Position numbers and translations under genes: made by a program
The notes under the pieces: model-generated
The model's input: only the letters and a program-made list of their open reading frames with translations
Told to the model about the DNA's origin: nothing
The model's database searches: none
In this document: positions 1 through 5,027 of the stretch, piece by piece
Layout: each line of letters begins with the position of its first letter
Position numbering within the stretch: position 1 is the stretch's first letter
From: an uncultured bacterium
Lineage (GTDB): Bacteria; Cyanobacteriota; Vampirovibrionia; Gastranaerophilales; Gastranaerophilaceae
Assembly: GCA_947365485.1 (NCBI GenBank)
Contig: CANAXK010000031.1
Span: forward strand, 1 to 11,567
DNA length: 11,567 bases
Direction: 5' to 3'

Positions 1-41
1 CACTGTATTCATTGTGTTAAACAATATAAACCATCCTTCCT

Positions 42-66
42 TTAATAATATCGGATATATTATTAA
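42..66. repeat. Perfect AT-rich inverted repeat, operator-like
   Basis: TTAATAATAT (42-51) and ATATTATTAA (57-66) are exact reverse complements separated by CGGAT. No T-tract follows on either strand, so it is not a typical terminator. It lies about 80 bp upstream of the -10 at 152 and may be a regulator site for this or an off-window divergent gene. The function is inference. Confidence 0.4.
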
Positions 67-148
67 GTTCTTTATTGTTAGCCGTAAATTTCATCCGTTT
101 GTATGATATTTGTTTAATGAAGTGCAGCAAAAAGTCATGATTTATTTG

Positions 149-163
149 TGATAAAATTTTTCT
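149..163 (+). promoter_or_regulatory. Extended -10 promoter, probably leaderless
   Basis: TG-A-TAAAAT at 149-157 is a good extended -10 element with no recognisable -35. A start point six to seven bases downstream would fall at the ATG at 164. There is no Shine-Dalgarno sequence between the -10 and the ATG, so the mRNA would be leaderless or nearly so. The same TTGTGATA block occurs at the same distance (18 bases) from the rimO ATG. Confidence 0.5.
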
Positions 164-505
164 ATGTTCAGACACGTCGCACCAATAGTACTACTTTTGA
201 TTTCAAATATCTTCATGACCTTTGCATGGTACGGTCATCTTAAATTCAGAAGCTCGGCTCTCTGGCTCGTAATCCTTGTAAGCTGGGGGATTGCGTTTTT
301 TGAATACTGCTTTCAGGTGCCGGCAAACAGGATTGGATACAGCTGCTACAACGCGGTGCAGCTAAAGACTATTCAGGAAGTAATCACACTCACTGTGTTT
401 TCAGTCTTTTCTGTGCTCTACCTCAAAGAACAATTCCGCTGGAATTACCTTGTGGGGTTCGTATTTATAATCCTTGCGGTGTTTTTTATTTTTAAAGGAA
501 AATAG
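164..505 (+). CDS. DMT-family membrane protein, DUF486
   Basis: Small integral membrane protein of 113 aa, the usual length for DUF486 (a drug/metabolite-transporter-superfamily relative of unknown substrate). Four hydrophobic segments are visible, at about residues 4-22, 31-49, 67-87 and 91-110. The family blocks ISNIFMTFAWYGHLKF (14-29), WGIAFFEYCFQVPANRIGY (41-59) and QLKTIQEVITL (66-76) are intact. The ATG at 164 has no Shine-Dalgarno and sits where a transcript from the extended -10 at 152-157 would begin, so translation may be leaderless. The stop codon (503-505) directly abuts the next ATG, and AAAGGA (494-499) inside its 3' end can serve that gene as a ribosome site. Family assignment is secure; function is unknown. 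Confidence 0.9.
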   Translation: MFRHVAPIVLLLISNIFMTFAWYGHLKFRSSALWLVILVSWGIAFFEYCFQVPANRIGYSCYNAVQLKTIQEVITLTVFSVFSVLYLKEQFRWNYLVGFVFIILAVFFIFKGK

Positions 506-1237
506 ATGAAGATTCAGACAAACAGCGTTAACTTCCAATCAAAAATAAAACTTGTGGATATGGCTGCTTTTAATGCAAAAACCAAAGCTCTTAACCCCAA
601 AAAACATGAGGTTGGATACCCTTGGACGCCTGAGACTATGAAAAAAGGAAAGAACCTTTTTACAACCCAAATAATGGACTGCATTGCAGGCGGAATCGTC
701 GACAATGGTAAGGTCGCAATGTTTCACCTCTGCACCAGACACCAGAAGGATGCAAAAAAGACACGCCAGAAAGGGTTCAGCATAAAAGAAATTGAACGCA
801 GGATTCTTGAGAGGGTTAACCTTGAGAACGAAAATCTGCACGCCTTTATTCTCGGGGGATTTCATACGAGAGAAAACTCAAAATACAATGTGAATAAACT
901 CAACCAGATAAAAAACGTGTTCGAAAAACACAAAATTCCTTATTCAATACTGGGCGCAAGACGCGATGTGCACTATTTTGGCAGATTTTCTCTTTTGTTT
1001 GATAACAAAGAGGACACATGGTATGTTGCAAACACGCTTTCTAATTCAAGGGGGCCAAATGGCGACGGAGCGGAGCTTGAGGTGCTGGAAAATTCGGTTA
1101 ATTACCACACATATGAGCAAAAATATGACAAATACGGAGTTCGCTACGACAGAAAAAAGCACTCCGGAAGCGCGGAAGATTTTTTGAGAAGCCAGTTCAG
1201 ACAGGTTGCCCTGTGTAAATTTGACAGCTTCGCTTAA
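506..1237 (+). CDS. Hypothetical protein with CheD-like deamidase pattern
   Basis: A 243-aa protein with no name I can give. The N-terminus has a short VNFQSKIKLVD-type segment (8-18). Residues ~50-180 follow the order of conserved elements of the CheD chemoreceptor glutamine deamidase family. T53 and C59 have the six-residue Thr-Cys spacing of CheD, and C59 starts the segment CIAGGIVDNGKVAMFH ending at H74, where CheD has its catalytic His about 17 residues after the Cys. AFILGG (113-118) matches the CheD 'GG' strand, and a helix plus KIPYSILG (143-150) matches the next helix-strand. Residues ~181-243 are an extra, charged tail with no match I recognise. No chemotaxis gene is nearby. The gene starts immediately after the DUF486 stop, suggesting translational coupling. 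Family-level fold assignment is inference from motif order; the substrate is unknown. Confidence 0.7.
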   Translation: MKIQTNSVNFQSKIKLVDMAAFNAKTKALNPKKHEVGYPWTPETMKKGKNLFTTQIMDCIAGGIVDNGKVAMFHLCTRHQKDAKKTRQKGFSIKEIERRILERVNLENENLHAFILGGFHTRENSKYNVNKLNQIKNVFEKHKIPYSILGARRDVHYFGRFSLLFDNKEDTWYVANTLSNSRGPNGDGAELEVLENSVNYHTYEQKYDKYGVRYDRKKHSGSAEDFLRSQFRQVALCKFDSFA

Positions 1238-1253
1238 TTATTTAGTGATTTTG

Positions 1254-1268
1254 TGATACATTGCTAGT
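1254..1268 (+). promoter_or_regulatory. Possible leaderless rimO promoter
   Basis: TG-A-TACATT at 1254-1262 is a weak extended -10 (four of six matches to TATAAT). It sits so close to the ATG at 1269 that the transcript would begin at or next to the start codon. No Shine-Dalgarno is present. The TTGTGATA core (1251-1258) is identical in sequence and distance to the one before the gene at 164, which is the main support. No -35 with proper spacing is visible; TTGACA at 1221-1226 is too far away. Confidence 0.35.
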
Positions 1269-2567
1269 ATGAAAAAGATAGCTCTTGTTAGTCACGGATG
1301 TGCAAAAAACCTTGTTGATTCAGAACTGATTCTCGGAATTCTTGCCCAAAACGGGTACGAGATTACTCTTAACGAGAATGAGACAGATGTTGTTATTGTA
1401 AACACCTGCTCGTTTATCTGCGATGCAGAGAGAGAGTCAATTCGCTCCATACTGGAACTTGTTGAACAGGGCAAAAAAGTTGTCGTAACAGGCTGCCTTG
1501 CACAAAAACATCCGGAAGACTTGAAAAAAGAGATTCCTGAACTTGCTGCAGTTGTGGGAACAACCGACTTTGCAAAGATTGTGGAAGTCCTTAAAAAGAT
1601 TGACGGAGAATTTGTATCCGAGGTCAGCGAAAACCCTGAATACATTTATCCGGAAAACGTCGAACGCCAGCAAATCACAATGGGCGCAAGCTCCTATATC
1701 AAGATAGCAGACGGCTGCAACTACCGCTGCGGGTACTGCATAATCCCATACCTGCGGGGTGATTACCGCTCGCGCAAAATCGAAGATATTGTCGAAGAAG
1801 CTAAAAAACTTGTCAAAAAAGGCGTGACAGAGATTATTCTGGTTGCACAGGATACAACAGGGTACGGAGTTGATATATACAAAAAACCGATGCTCCCTAA
1901 ACTTCTGGAAGAATTGAACGAAATCCAGGGACTCGGCTGGATAAGGGTCATGTACGCTTACCCGACTCAGATGAGCGATGAACTTCTTGATACAATCTCA
2001 AGACTTGATAAGGTGGTAAAATACGTTGATATCCCGCTCCAGCACTCACATCCTGAAATGTTGAAACTAATGAGCAGACCTTCGTTCGACTACCGCCCGA
2101 TGATTGAAAACATCAGAAAACGTATTCCGGGTGTTTCAATAAGAACCGCGTTTATCGTGGGCTACCCGGGTGAAACAGAAGAACATTTTGAACACCTCTG
2201 CGAGTTTGTGCGTGATATGAAATTTGATAGAATGGGCGTTTTCAAATACTCGCGCGAAAAAGGCACACCGTCTTACAAAATGCAAAATCGTGTCGGCGCA
2301 AGGCTTGCTAACCAGCGATACAAAAAACTGATGGAAATTCAGCAGGGGATTTCGATTGAGCGCAACAAGAGTTTTGTGGGAAAACTCGTTCCATGCATTA
2401 TTGAATGCTATTCAGACGAGGGCGAAGTCATTGCCCGCACCCAGTTTGATGCTCCTGAAATTGACGGGGTTGTAAATATTAAGACCGACAAGCATGTGGT
2501 TCCTGGTGATATTGAGATGGTGAAAATAACAGGGGCTACTGAATACGATTTGATGGGCGAAATTTAG
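1269..2567 (+). CDS. rimO: Ribosomal protein S12 methylthiotransferase RimO
   Basis: Cytoplasmic radical-SAM enzyme that adds a methylthio group to the conserved Asp of ribosomal protein S12. At 432 aa it has the family length and domain order. The N-terminal UPF0004/MTTase domain carries cluster ligands C11, C47 and C76. The radical-SAM domain has C150, C154 and C157 (CNYRCGYC), followed by IPYLRGDYRSR. The C-terminal TRAM domain covers ~371-432. SHGCAKNLVDSE (8-19) is the RimO-type N-terminus, which separates it from the tRNA enzyme MiaB. The ATG at 1269 lacks a Shine-Dalgarno and lies 18 bases after TTGTGATA. A hairpin terminator follows. It is encoded 31 bp after the CheD-like gene and is probably transcribed separately. 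Confidence 0.96.
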   Translation: MKKIALVSHGCAKNLVDSELILGILAQNGYEITLNENETDVVIVNTCSFICDAERESIRSILELVEQGKKVVVTGCLAQKHPEDLKKEIPELAAVVGTTDFAKIVEVLKKIDGEFVSEVSENPEYIYPENVERQQITMGASSYIKIADGCNYRCGYCIIPYLRGDYRSRKIEDIVEEAKKLVKKGVTEIILVAQDTTGYGVDIYKKPMLPKLLEELNEIQGLGWIRVMYAYPTQMSDELLDTISRLDKVVKYVDIPLQHSHPEMLKLMSRPSFDYRPMIENIRKRIPGVSIRTAFIVGYPGETEEHFEHLCEFVRDMKFDRMGVFKYSREKGTPSYKMQNRVGARLANQRYKKLMEIQQGISIERNKSFVGKLVPCIIECYSDEGEVIARTQFDAPEIDGVVNIKTDKHVVPGDIEMVKITGATEYDLMGEI

Positions 2568-2604
2568 CCACATGCCAACTTCTTTACAAAACTTTACAAT
2601 TCAT

Positions 2605-2639
2605 AAAAACCATGCAAACATGCTAGTGGCATGGTTTTT
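2605..2639 (+). terminator. Rho-independent terminator of rimO
   Basis: AAAAACCATGC (2605-2615) pairs perfectly with GCATGGTTTTT (2629-2639) across a 13-base loop, giving an 11-bp stem that ends in a T run. It starts 37 bases after the rimO stop. The A run on the 5' side would let it work in both directions. The loop is larger than usual. Confidence 0.6.
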
Positions 2640-2640
2640 C

Positions 2641-2733
2641 ATGTTAAAAAAAGCTGTAAGCATGCCGCTATCTGGCTATAGCATGTACTCAAACGCGCAA
2701 GGGCAGCAGAATCAAGCGGCTTGGGATTATTAA
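2641..2733 (+). CDS. Possible 30-codon ORF, coding status doubtful
   Basis: ATG at 2641 to TAA at 2731-2733 encodes 30 aa: two Lys near the start (KKAVSMPLSGYSMY), then a polar Q/N-rich end (QGQQNQAAWDY). The frame can be extended upstream to an ATG at 2620 (37 aa), inside the loop of the rimO terminator. Neither start has a Shine-Dalgarno, and the ORF lies just downstream of a terminator. It may be a chance ORF, a gene remnant or a small RNA locus. I record it because the amino-acid composition looks protein-like. Confidence 0.15.
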   Translation: MLKKAVSMPLSGYSMYSNAQGQQNQAAWDY

Positions 2734-2739
2734 AATATC

Positions 2740-2768
2740 TTTACAATTGCCCATTTATGGGTTGTAAA
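2740..2768. repeat. Perfect hairpin/operator overlapping a -35 box
   Basis: TTTACAA (2740-2746) pairs with TTGTAAA (2762-2768), and the inner CCCAT (2750-2754) pairs with ATGGG (2757-2761) around TT. The stem is interrupted only by TTG (2747-2749) on the left side. The right arm contains the likely -35 hexamer TTGTAA (2762-2767), so a protein bound here would block the promoter. The left arm is within the CTTTACAATT 10-mer also seen at 2592. There is no T-tract, so it is not a terminator. Confidence 0.5.
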
Positions 2769-2789
2769 TGTGTTCTTAACACTTATAAT
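2762..2789 (+). promoter_or_regulatory. Sigma-70-type promoter of the Cys-rich small gene
   Basis: TTGTAA (2762-2767), a 16-base spacer, and a perfect TATAAT (2784-2789). The expected start point is near 2796, giving a leader of roughly 105 bases before the GTG at 2902. The -35 is inside the right arm of an inverted repeat. Confidence 0.6.
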
Positions 2790-2799
2790 AAGAATATGG

Positions 2800-2868
2800 G
2801 TCGGGGAGAAACGGGGAAAATCCGACATTACAACGAAACGAGAGGCATTGAGATTCAGTGCCTGTAAT
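2800..2868 (+). ncRNA. Candidate structured 5' leader RNA (cis-regulatory)
   Basis: Three helices pack together with almost no gaps. P1 is GTCGG (2800-2804) with CCGAC (2822-2826), closing a purine-rich 17-base loop containing GGAGAAACGGGGAAAA. P2 is ATTACA (2827-2832) with TGTAAT (2863-2868), starting on the base after P1. P3 is GGCATTG (2844-2850) with CAGTGCC (2856-2862), with one G-U pair and loop AGATT, and its 3' strand runs straight into P2. An 11-base bulge ACGAAACGAGA (2833-2843) lies between P2 and P3. The element begins at the predicted transcript start and ends 33 bases before the GTG at 2902. It matches no riboswitch class I can recall. The structure is read from base pairing only. 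Confidence 0.45.
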
Positions 2869-2901
2869 ATTTTAAGTCACAAATGATTTTTGGAGGAATA
2901 A

Positions 2902-3117
2902 GTGTTTAAGAGTCGTGATATGGGAAGAGCTATTGCTGTAAAGAGGTGGACGCCTACGGCATTAGAGTGTTATAAACGTGGTTGTGTTTGTGAAGGTTGC
3001 TTTTATAGTGATTTTTTCAGTGCTACAGCGCAGAGATGTCAGATGAAGGCAGCTGTATTGGAGCTTGTAAGGACAATCGGGACTCCAAATGTTGAATTAC
3101 CGCAGATTCTTGAGTAA
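2902..3117 (+). CDS. Small Cys-rich protein, probable metal binder
   Basis: A 71-aa cytoplasmic protein starting at GTG 2902, chosen because GGAGG (2892-2896) lies five bases upstream. An in-frame ATG at 2920 (M7) has no such site. The core is CYKRGCVCEGC (23-33), giving C23-x4-C28-x-C30-x2-C33, followed by C46 and a helical segment MKAAVLELVRTIGTP (48-62). Closely spaced Cys of this kind usually bind zinc or an Fe-S cluster, but I cannot tell which. There is no signal peptide or membrane segment. I have the impression of similar short proteins in Gastranaerophilales and some Firmicutes annotated only as hypothetical. It has its own promoter, an operator-like hairpin and a structured leader, an unusually elaborate control region for so small a gene. 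Function unknown. Confidence 0.75.
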   Translation: MFKSRDMGRAIAVKRWTPTALECYKRGCVCEGCFYSDFFSATAQRCQMKAAVLELVRTIGTPNVELPQILE

Positions 3118-3135
3118 AAATTATCGGCTGCCCAC

Positions 3136-3164
3136 TTTAAAAATTTATCAAATTGGTGTAAAAT
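3136..3164 (+). promoter_or_regulatory. Likely promoter of hpf
   Basis: TTTAAA (3136-3141, four of six matches to the -35 consensus), a 17-base spacer, and TAAAAT (3159-3164). The expected start is near 3171, about ten bases before the strong AGGAGG at 3181-3186. The 74-bp gap after the Cys-rich gene shows no terminator, so read-through is also possible. Confidence 0.4.
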
Positions 3165-3191
3165 GGAAAGGTAGCACATTAGGAGGTGTAA

Positions 3192-3545
3192 ATGCATATA
3201 CACGTAAACGGTAAAAACATTGAGATTACAGATGCTATCAAAGCTTATGTGAAAGAAAAAATCGGTAAAGTAGCTAATCATTATGATCAGATTACCGGCA
3301 TTGATGTAGTTCTTTCTGTAATCAAAAATCCGGCAGCAACTGGCAAACACGTTGCAGAAGTGTCTTGCAAAATGAATACTGGTGTTGTTCATTGTGAAGA
3401 AGCTGCTGAATCTATGTATGCAAGCATCGATTTGTTAGCTGACAAATTGTCAAGACAGGTTCAAAAGTTTAAAGACAAAGCCCTTTCTTCTGACAAGTCT
3501 TCTATCAGAAATGCTGAAGAAAAGGAAGAAGTTGCAGAAAGTTAG
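3192..3545 (+). CDS. hpf: Ribosome hibernation-promoting factor, short form
   Basis: A 117-aa member of the HPF/YfiA (RaiA) family, which binds the decoding region of the 30S subunit and silences or pairs ribosomes in slow growth. The N-terminal S30AE-type fold is clear: MHIHVNGKNIEITDAIKAYV opens the protein, KIGKVANHYD (24-33) is the basic helix start, and ASIDLLADKLSRQVQKFKDK (77-96) is the long C-terminal helix. It then ends in a short acidic tail, so it lacks the extra C-terminal dimerisation domain of long HPF. AGGAGG (3181-3186) sits five bases before the ATG. The next gene follows after 32 bp. Confidence 0.93.
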   Translation: MHIHVNGKNIEITDAIKAYVKEKIGKVANHYDQITGIDVVLSVIKNPAATGKHVAEVSCKMNTGVVHCEEAAESMYASIDLLADKLSRQVQKFKDKALSSDKSSIRNAEEKEEVAES

Positions 3546-3549
3546 CAGG

Positions 3550-3567
3550 CTGGGTGGTAAAACCCGG
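3550..3567 (+). other. Short intercistronic hairpin between hpf and glycosyltransferase
   Basis: CTGGGT (3550-3555) pairs with ACCCGG (3562-3567), with one U-G pair, around GGTAAA. No T-tract follows, so it is not a terminator. It may adjust stability or translation of the hpf-glycosyltransferase transcript. The AAGG site of the next gene (3573-3576) is just downstream. Confidence 0.3.
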
Positions 3568-3577
3568 AATATAAGGT

Positions 3578-4366
3578 ATGATTAATAATAAAAAAGTTGT
3601 AATTATAATGCCTGCTTATAATGCAGAAAAAACTTTAGAAAAAACTTATAATGAGATTTATCAAAATTTCGTCGACGAGATTATTCTTGTCGACGATTTC
3701 TCTTTGGATGAGACCAAAGAAGTAGCCAAACGGCTTAATATCACTACTATTGTGCATGAAAAAAACAAGGGCTACGGCGGGAACCAGAAATCCTGCTACA
3801 GAGCAGCGCTCAAAGCCGGCGCTGACATTGTCATAATGCTTCATCCGGACTATCAGTACACGCCAAAACTTATTCCTGCAATCGCTTCAATGATGGCGTT
3901 TGAAGAGTACGACGCTGTTATTGCATCAAGAATGCTCGGAAATTCTGCGCTTAAGGGCGGCATGCCTTTGTATAAGTATGTTTCAAACAGATTTTTGACC
4001 GAGTTTGAAAATCTGGTGATTGGCGAGAAGTTGTCCGAGTACCATACGGGGTTTAGAGGGTTTACGAGAAAAATCCTTGAGGAGCTTCCGCTTGAGGATT
4101 GCAGCGACGATTTTATTTTTGACAACCAGATGCTTGCGCTCATACTTTATAACGGGTTTAAGATTGGCGAGATATCTTGTCCGACAAAGTATTTTGCAGA
4201 GGCTTCGTCAATAAATTTTGCGCGCTCCTGCAAATACGGGCTTGAGGTTTTGCTTGTGAGCCTCAAATACAGGCTTGCAAAACTGGGCTTGCCGGTGAAG
4301 TTGTTTTCCGGTGGAGGCAGGAAGCTCGATTTGGACAAAGAGTTGGAGTATTATAACAAAAGATAG
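3578..4366 (+). CDS. Family 2 glycosyltransferase (DPM1-like), HPDYQ subtype
   Basis: A 262-aa GT-A-fold glycosyltransferase. The opening VVIIMPAYNAEKTL (7-20), the first acidic pair VDD (38-40) and NKGYGGNQ (63-70) are standard for GT2 enzymes that use nucleotide sugars. The usual DxD metal site reads HPDYQ (89-93), leaving only D91; this variant occurs in a recognisable GT2 subgroup. SEYHTGFRGF (153-162) is the acceptor-side motif and DDFIFDNQML (177-186) follows. There is no C-terminal membrane domain, unlike many polyprenyl-phosphate glycosyltransferases, although hydrophobic stretches exist near 187-200 and 221-240. The donor and acceptor cannot be told from sequence. It lies between hpf and rdgB (8-bp gap), probably co-transcribed. 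Confidence 0.9.
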   Translation: MINNKKVVIIMPAYNAEKTLEKTYNEIYQNFVDEIILVDDFSLDETKEVAKRLNITTIVHEKNKGYGGNQKSCYRAALKAGADIVIMLHPDYQYTPKLIPAIASMMAFEEYDAVIASRMLGNSALKGGMPLYKYVSNRFLTEFENLVIGEKLSEYHTGFRGFTRKILEELPLEDCSDDFIFDNQMLALILYNGFKIGEISCPTKYFAEASSINFARSCKYGLEVLLVSLKYRLAKLGLPVKLFSGGGRKLDLDKELEYYNKR

Positions 4367-4374
4367 GGGTTTGG

Positions 4375-4956
4375 ATGAAAATAGTTTTAGCATCATCAAA
4401 CGAACACAAAGTAAGAGAGATTAACGAAATAGTTGCGGGAAGCGGGCTGGAATTTGTGCTTCCGCCAAAAGGCTTTGACCCTGTTGAAGACGGAAAGACC
4501 TTTGAGGAAAACTCGCTTATTAAGGCAAAAGCAGCATGGGAACTTTCTAAAACATGGACTCTGGCTGATGACTCCGGCCTGTGCGTGGACGCACTTGACG
4601 GCAAACCGGGAATTTATTCCGCAAGATACGCAGAAACTCCCGAAAAACGAATCGAGAGGGTCTTGAGAGAAATGCAGGGCGTTGAAGACAGAGCTGCACA
4701 CTTTGCCTGCTGCATGACACTTATTAACCCCGATGGCGAGGTTGAATACGCTTTTACAGGAAAATGCGAAGGCTGCATTATAACTGAATCCAGAGGTACA
4801 AATGGGTTCGGGTATGACCCGATATTTCTTGTGAAAGGCTCAACACGTACCATGGCCGAACTTTCAGAGGACGAAAAGAACGAAATTTCGCACCGCTCTG
4901 TTGCATTGAAACGGGTGTTGGATTACATTGGTAAAAACCTGGTAACTAGTTCTTAA
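4375..4956 (+). CDS. rdgB: RdgB/HAM1 non-canonical purine NTP pyrophosphatase
   Basis: Hydrolyses dITP, ITP and XTP to monophosphates and pyrophosphate, cleaning the nucleotide pool. At 193 aa it has the normal length. All family signatures are present: SSNEHKVREI (8-17) for triphosphate binding, ADDSGLCVDALDGKPGIYSARYA (64-86) with the catalytic acidic residues, GTNGFGYDPIF (141-151) for base recognition, and EKNEISHRSVAL (167-178) near the C-terminus. The ATG at 4375 is eight bases after the glycosyltransferase stop, with a GGGG-rich weak ribosome site, consistent with an operon hpf-glycosyltransferase-rdgB. No hairpin terminator is visible after it; the next gene starts from its own strong promoter. 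Confidence 0.96.
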   Translation: MKIVLASSNEHKVREINEIVAGSGLEFVLPPKGFDPVEDGKTFEENSLIKAKAAWELSKTWTLADDSGLCVDALDGKPGIYSARYAETPEKRIERVLREMQGVEDRAAHFACCMTLINPDGEVEYAFTGKCEGCIITESRGTNGFGYDPIFLVKGSTRTMAELSEDEKNEISHRSVALKRVLDYIGKNLVTSS

Positions 4957-4961
4957 GTATG

Positions 4962-4989
4962 TTGAAAATCCTGAAAAACGAGTTATAAT
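4962..4989 (+). promoter_or_regulatory. Strong sigma-70-type promoter
   Basis: TTGAAA (4962-4967), a 16-base spacer, and a perfect TATAAT (4984-4989). The expected start is near 4996, followed by AGAGGA (5016-5021) and the ATG at 5028. This is the best-matching -35/-10 pair in the window and indicates independent transcription of the EF-hand-loop gene. Confidence 0.7.
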
Positions 4990-5027
4990 ATAAAGATACA
5001 AAATTAACCCCAAAAAGAGGATAGCTT

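Larger units (their letters stand above)
1..163. other. 5' edge intergenic region, no complete gene
   Basis: AT-rich stretch with no convincing coding sequence. It contains a perfect inverted repeat (42-66) and, at its right end, the extended -10 promoter of the next gene (149-157). An ATG on the minus strand at 12-10 could open a divergent gene running off the window (only four codons visible), but it has no ribosome-binding site, so I do not call it. Confidence 0.6.
2568..2901. other. 334-bp intergenic region, dense with signals
   Basis: From left to right it holds the rimO terminator (2605-2639), a short ORF of doubtful status (2641-2733), a perfect hairpin or operator (2740-2768), a promoter (2762-2789) and a structured transcript leader (2800-2868). 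It ends with the GGAGG site for the next gene. The 10-mer CTTTACAATT occurs twice (2592-2601 and 2739-2748). I see no tRNA and no riboswitch class I can name. Confidence 0.6.

Noticed and set aside
539..865. 108-codon minus-strand frame opposite the CheD-like gene
   Set aside because: No ribosome site, and the plus-strand frame has clear conserved-motif structure and operon position.
1221..1262. TTGACA (1221-1226) as the -35 of the rimO promoter
   Set aside because: The spacing to the -10-like TACATT (1257-1262) is about 30 bases, far too long. It lies inside the 3' end of the preceding gene and is probably incidental.
1292..1645. Long minus-strand open frame inside rimO
   Set aside because: Low-complexity Ser/Thr-rich translation with no family motif, lying opposite the strongly conserved rimO coding sequence; a shadow frame.
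2796..2868. Partial likeness to the tetrahydrofolate riboswitch (an ACAACGAAACGAGAG-like stretch)
   Set aside because: The conserved closing strand (GCATCCGCTCC-type) and the helix arrangement of that class are absent, so the short match is probably chance.
2640..3191. raiA-motif structured RNA upstream of the hpf/raiA gene
   Set aside because: The leader fold precedes the Cys-rich gene, not hpf directly; it is much smaller than the raiA motif, and hpf has its own promoter and short leader.
3039..3392. 117-codon minus-strand frame opposite hpf and the Cys-rich gene
   Set aside because: It overlaps two well-supported genes, has no ribosome site and no recognisable motif.
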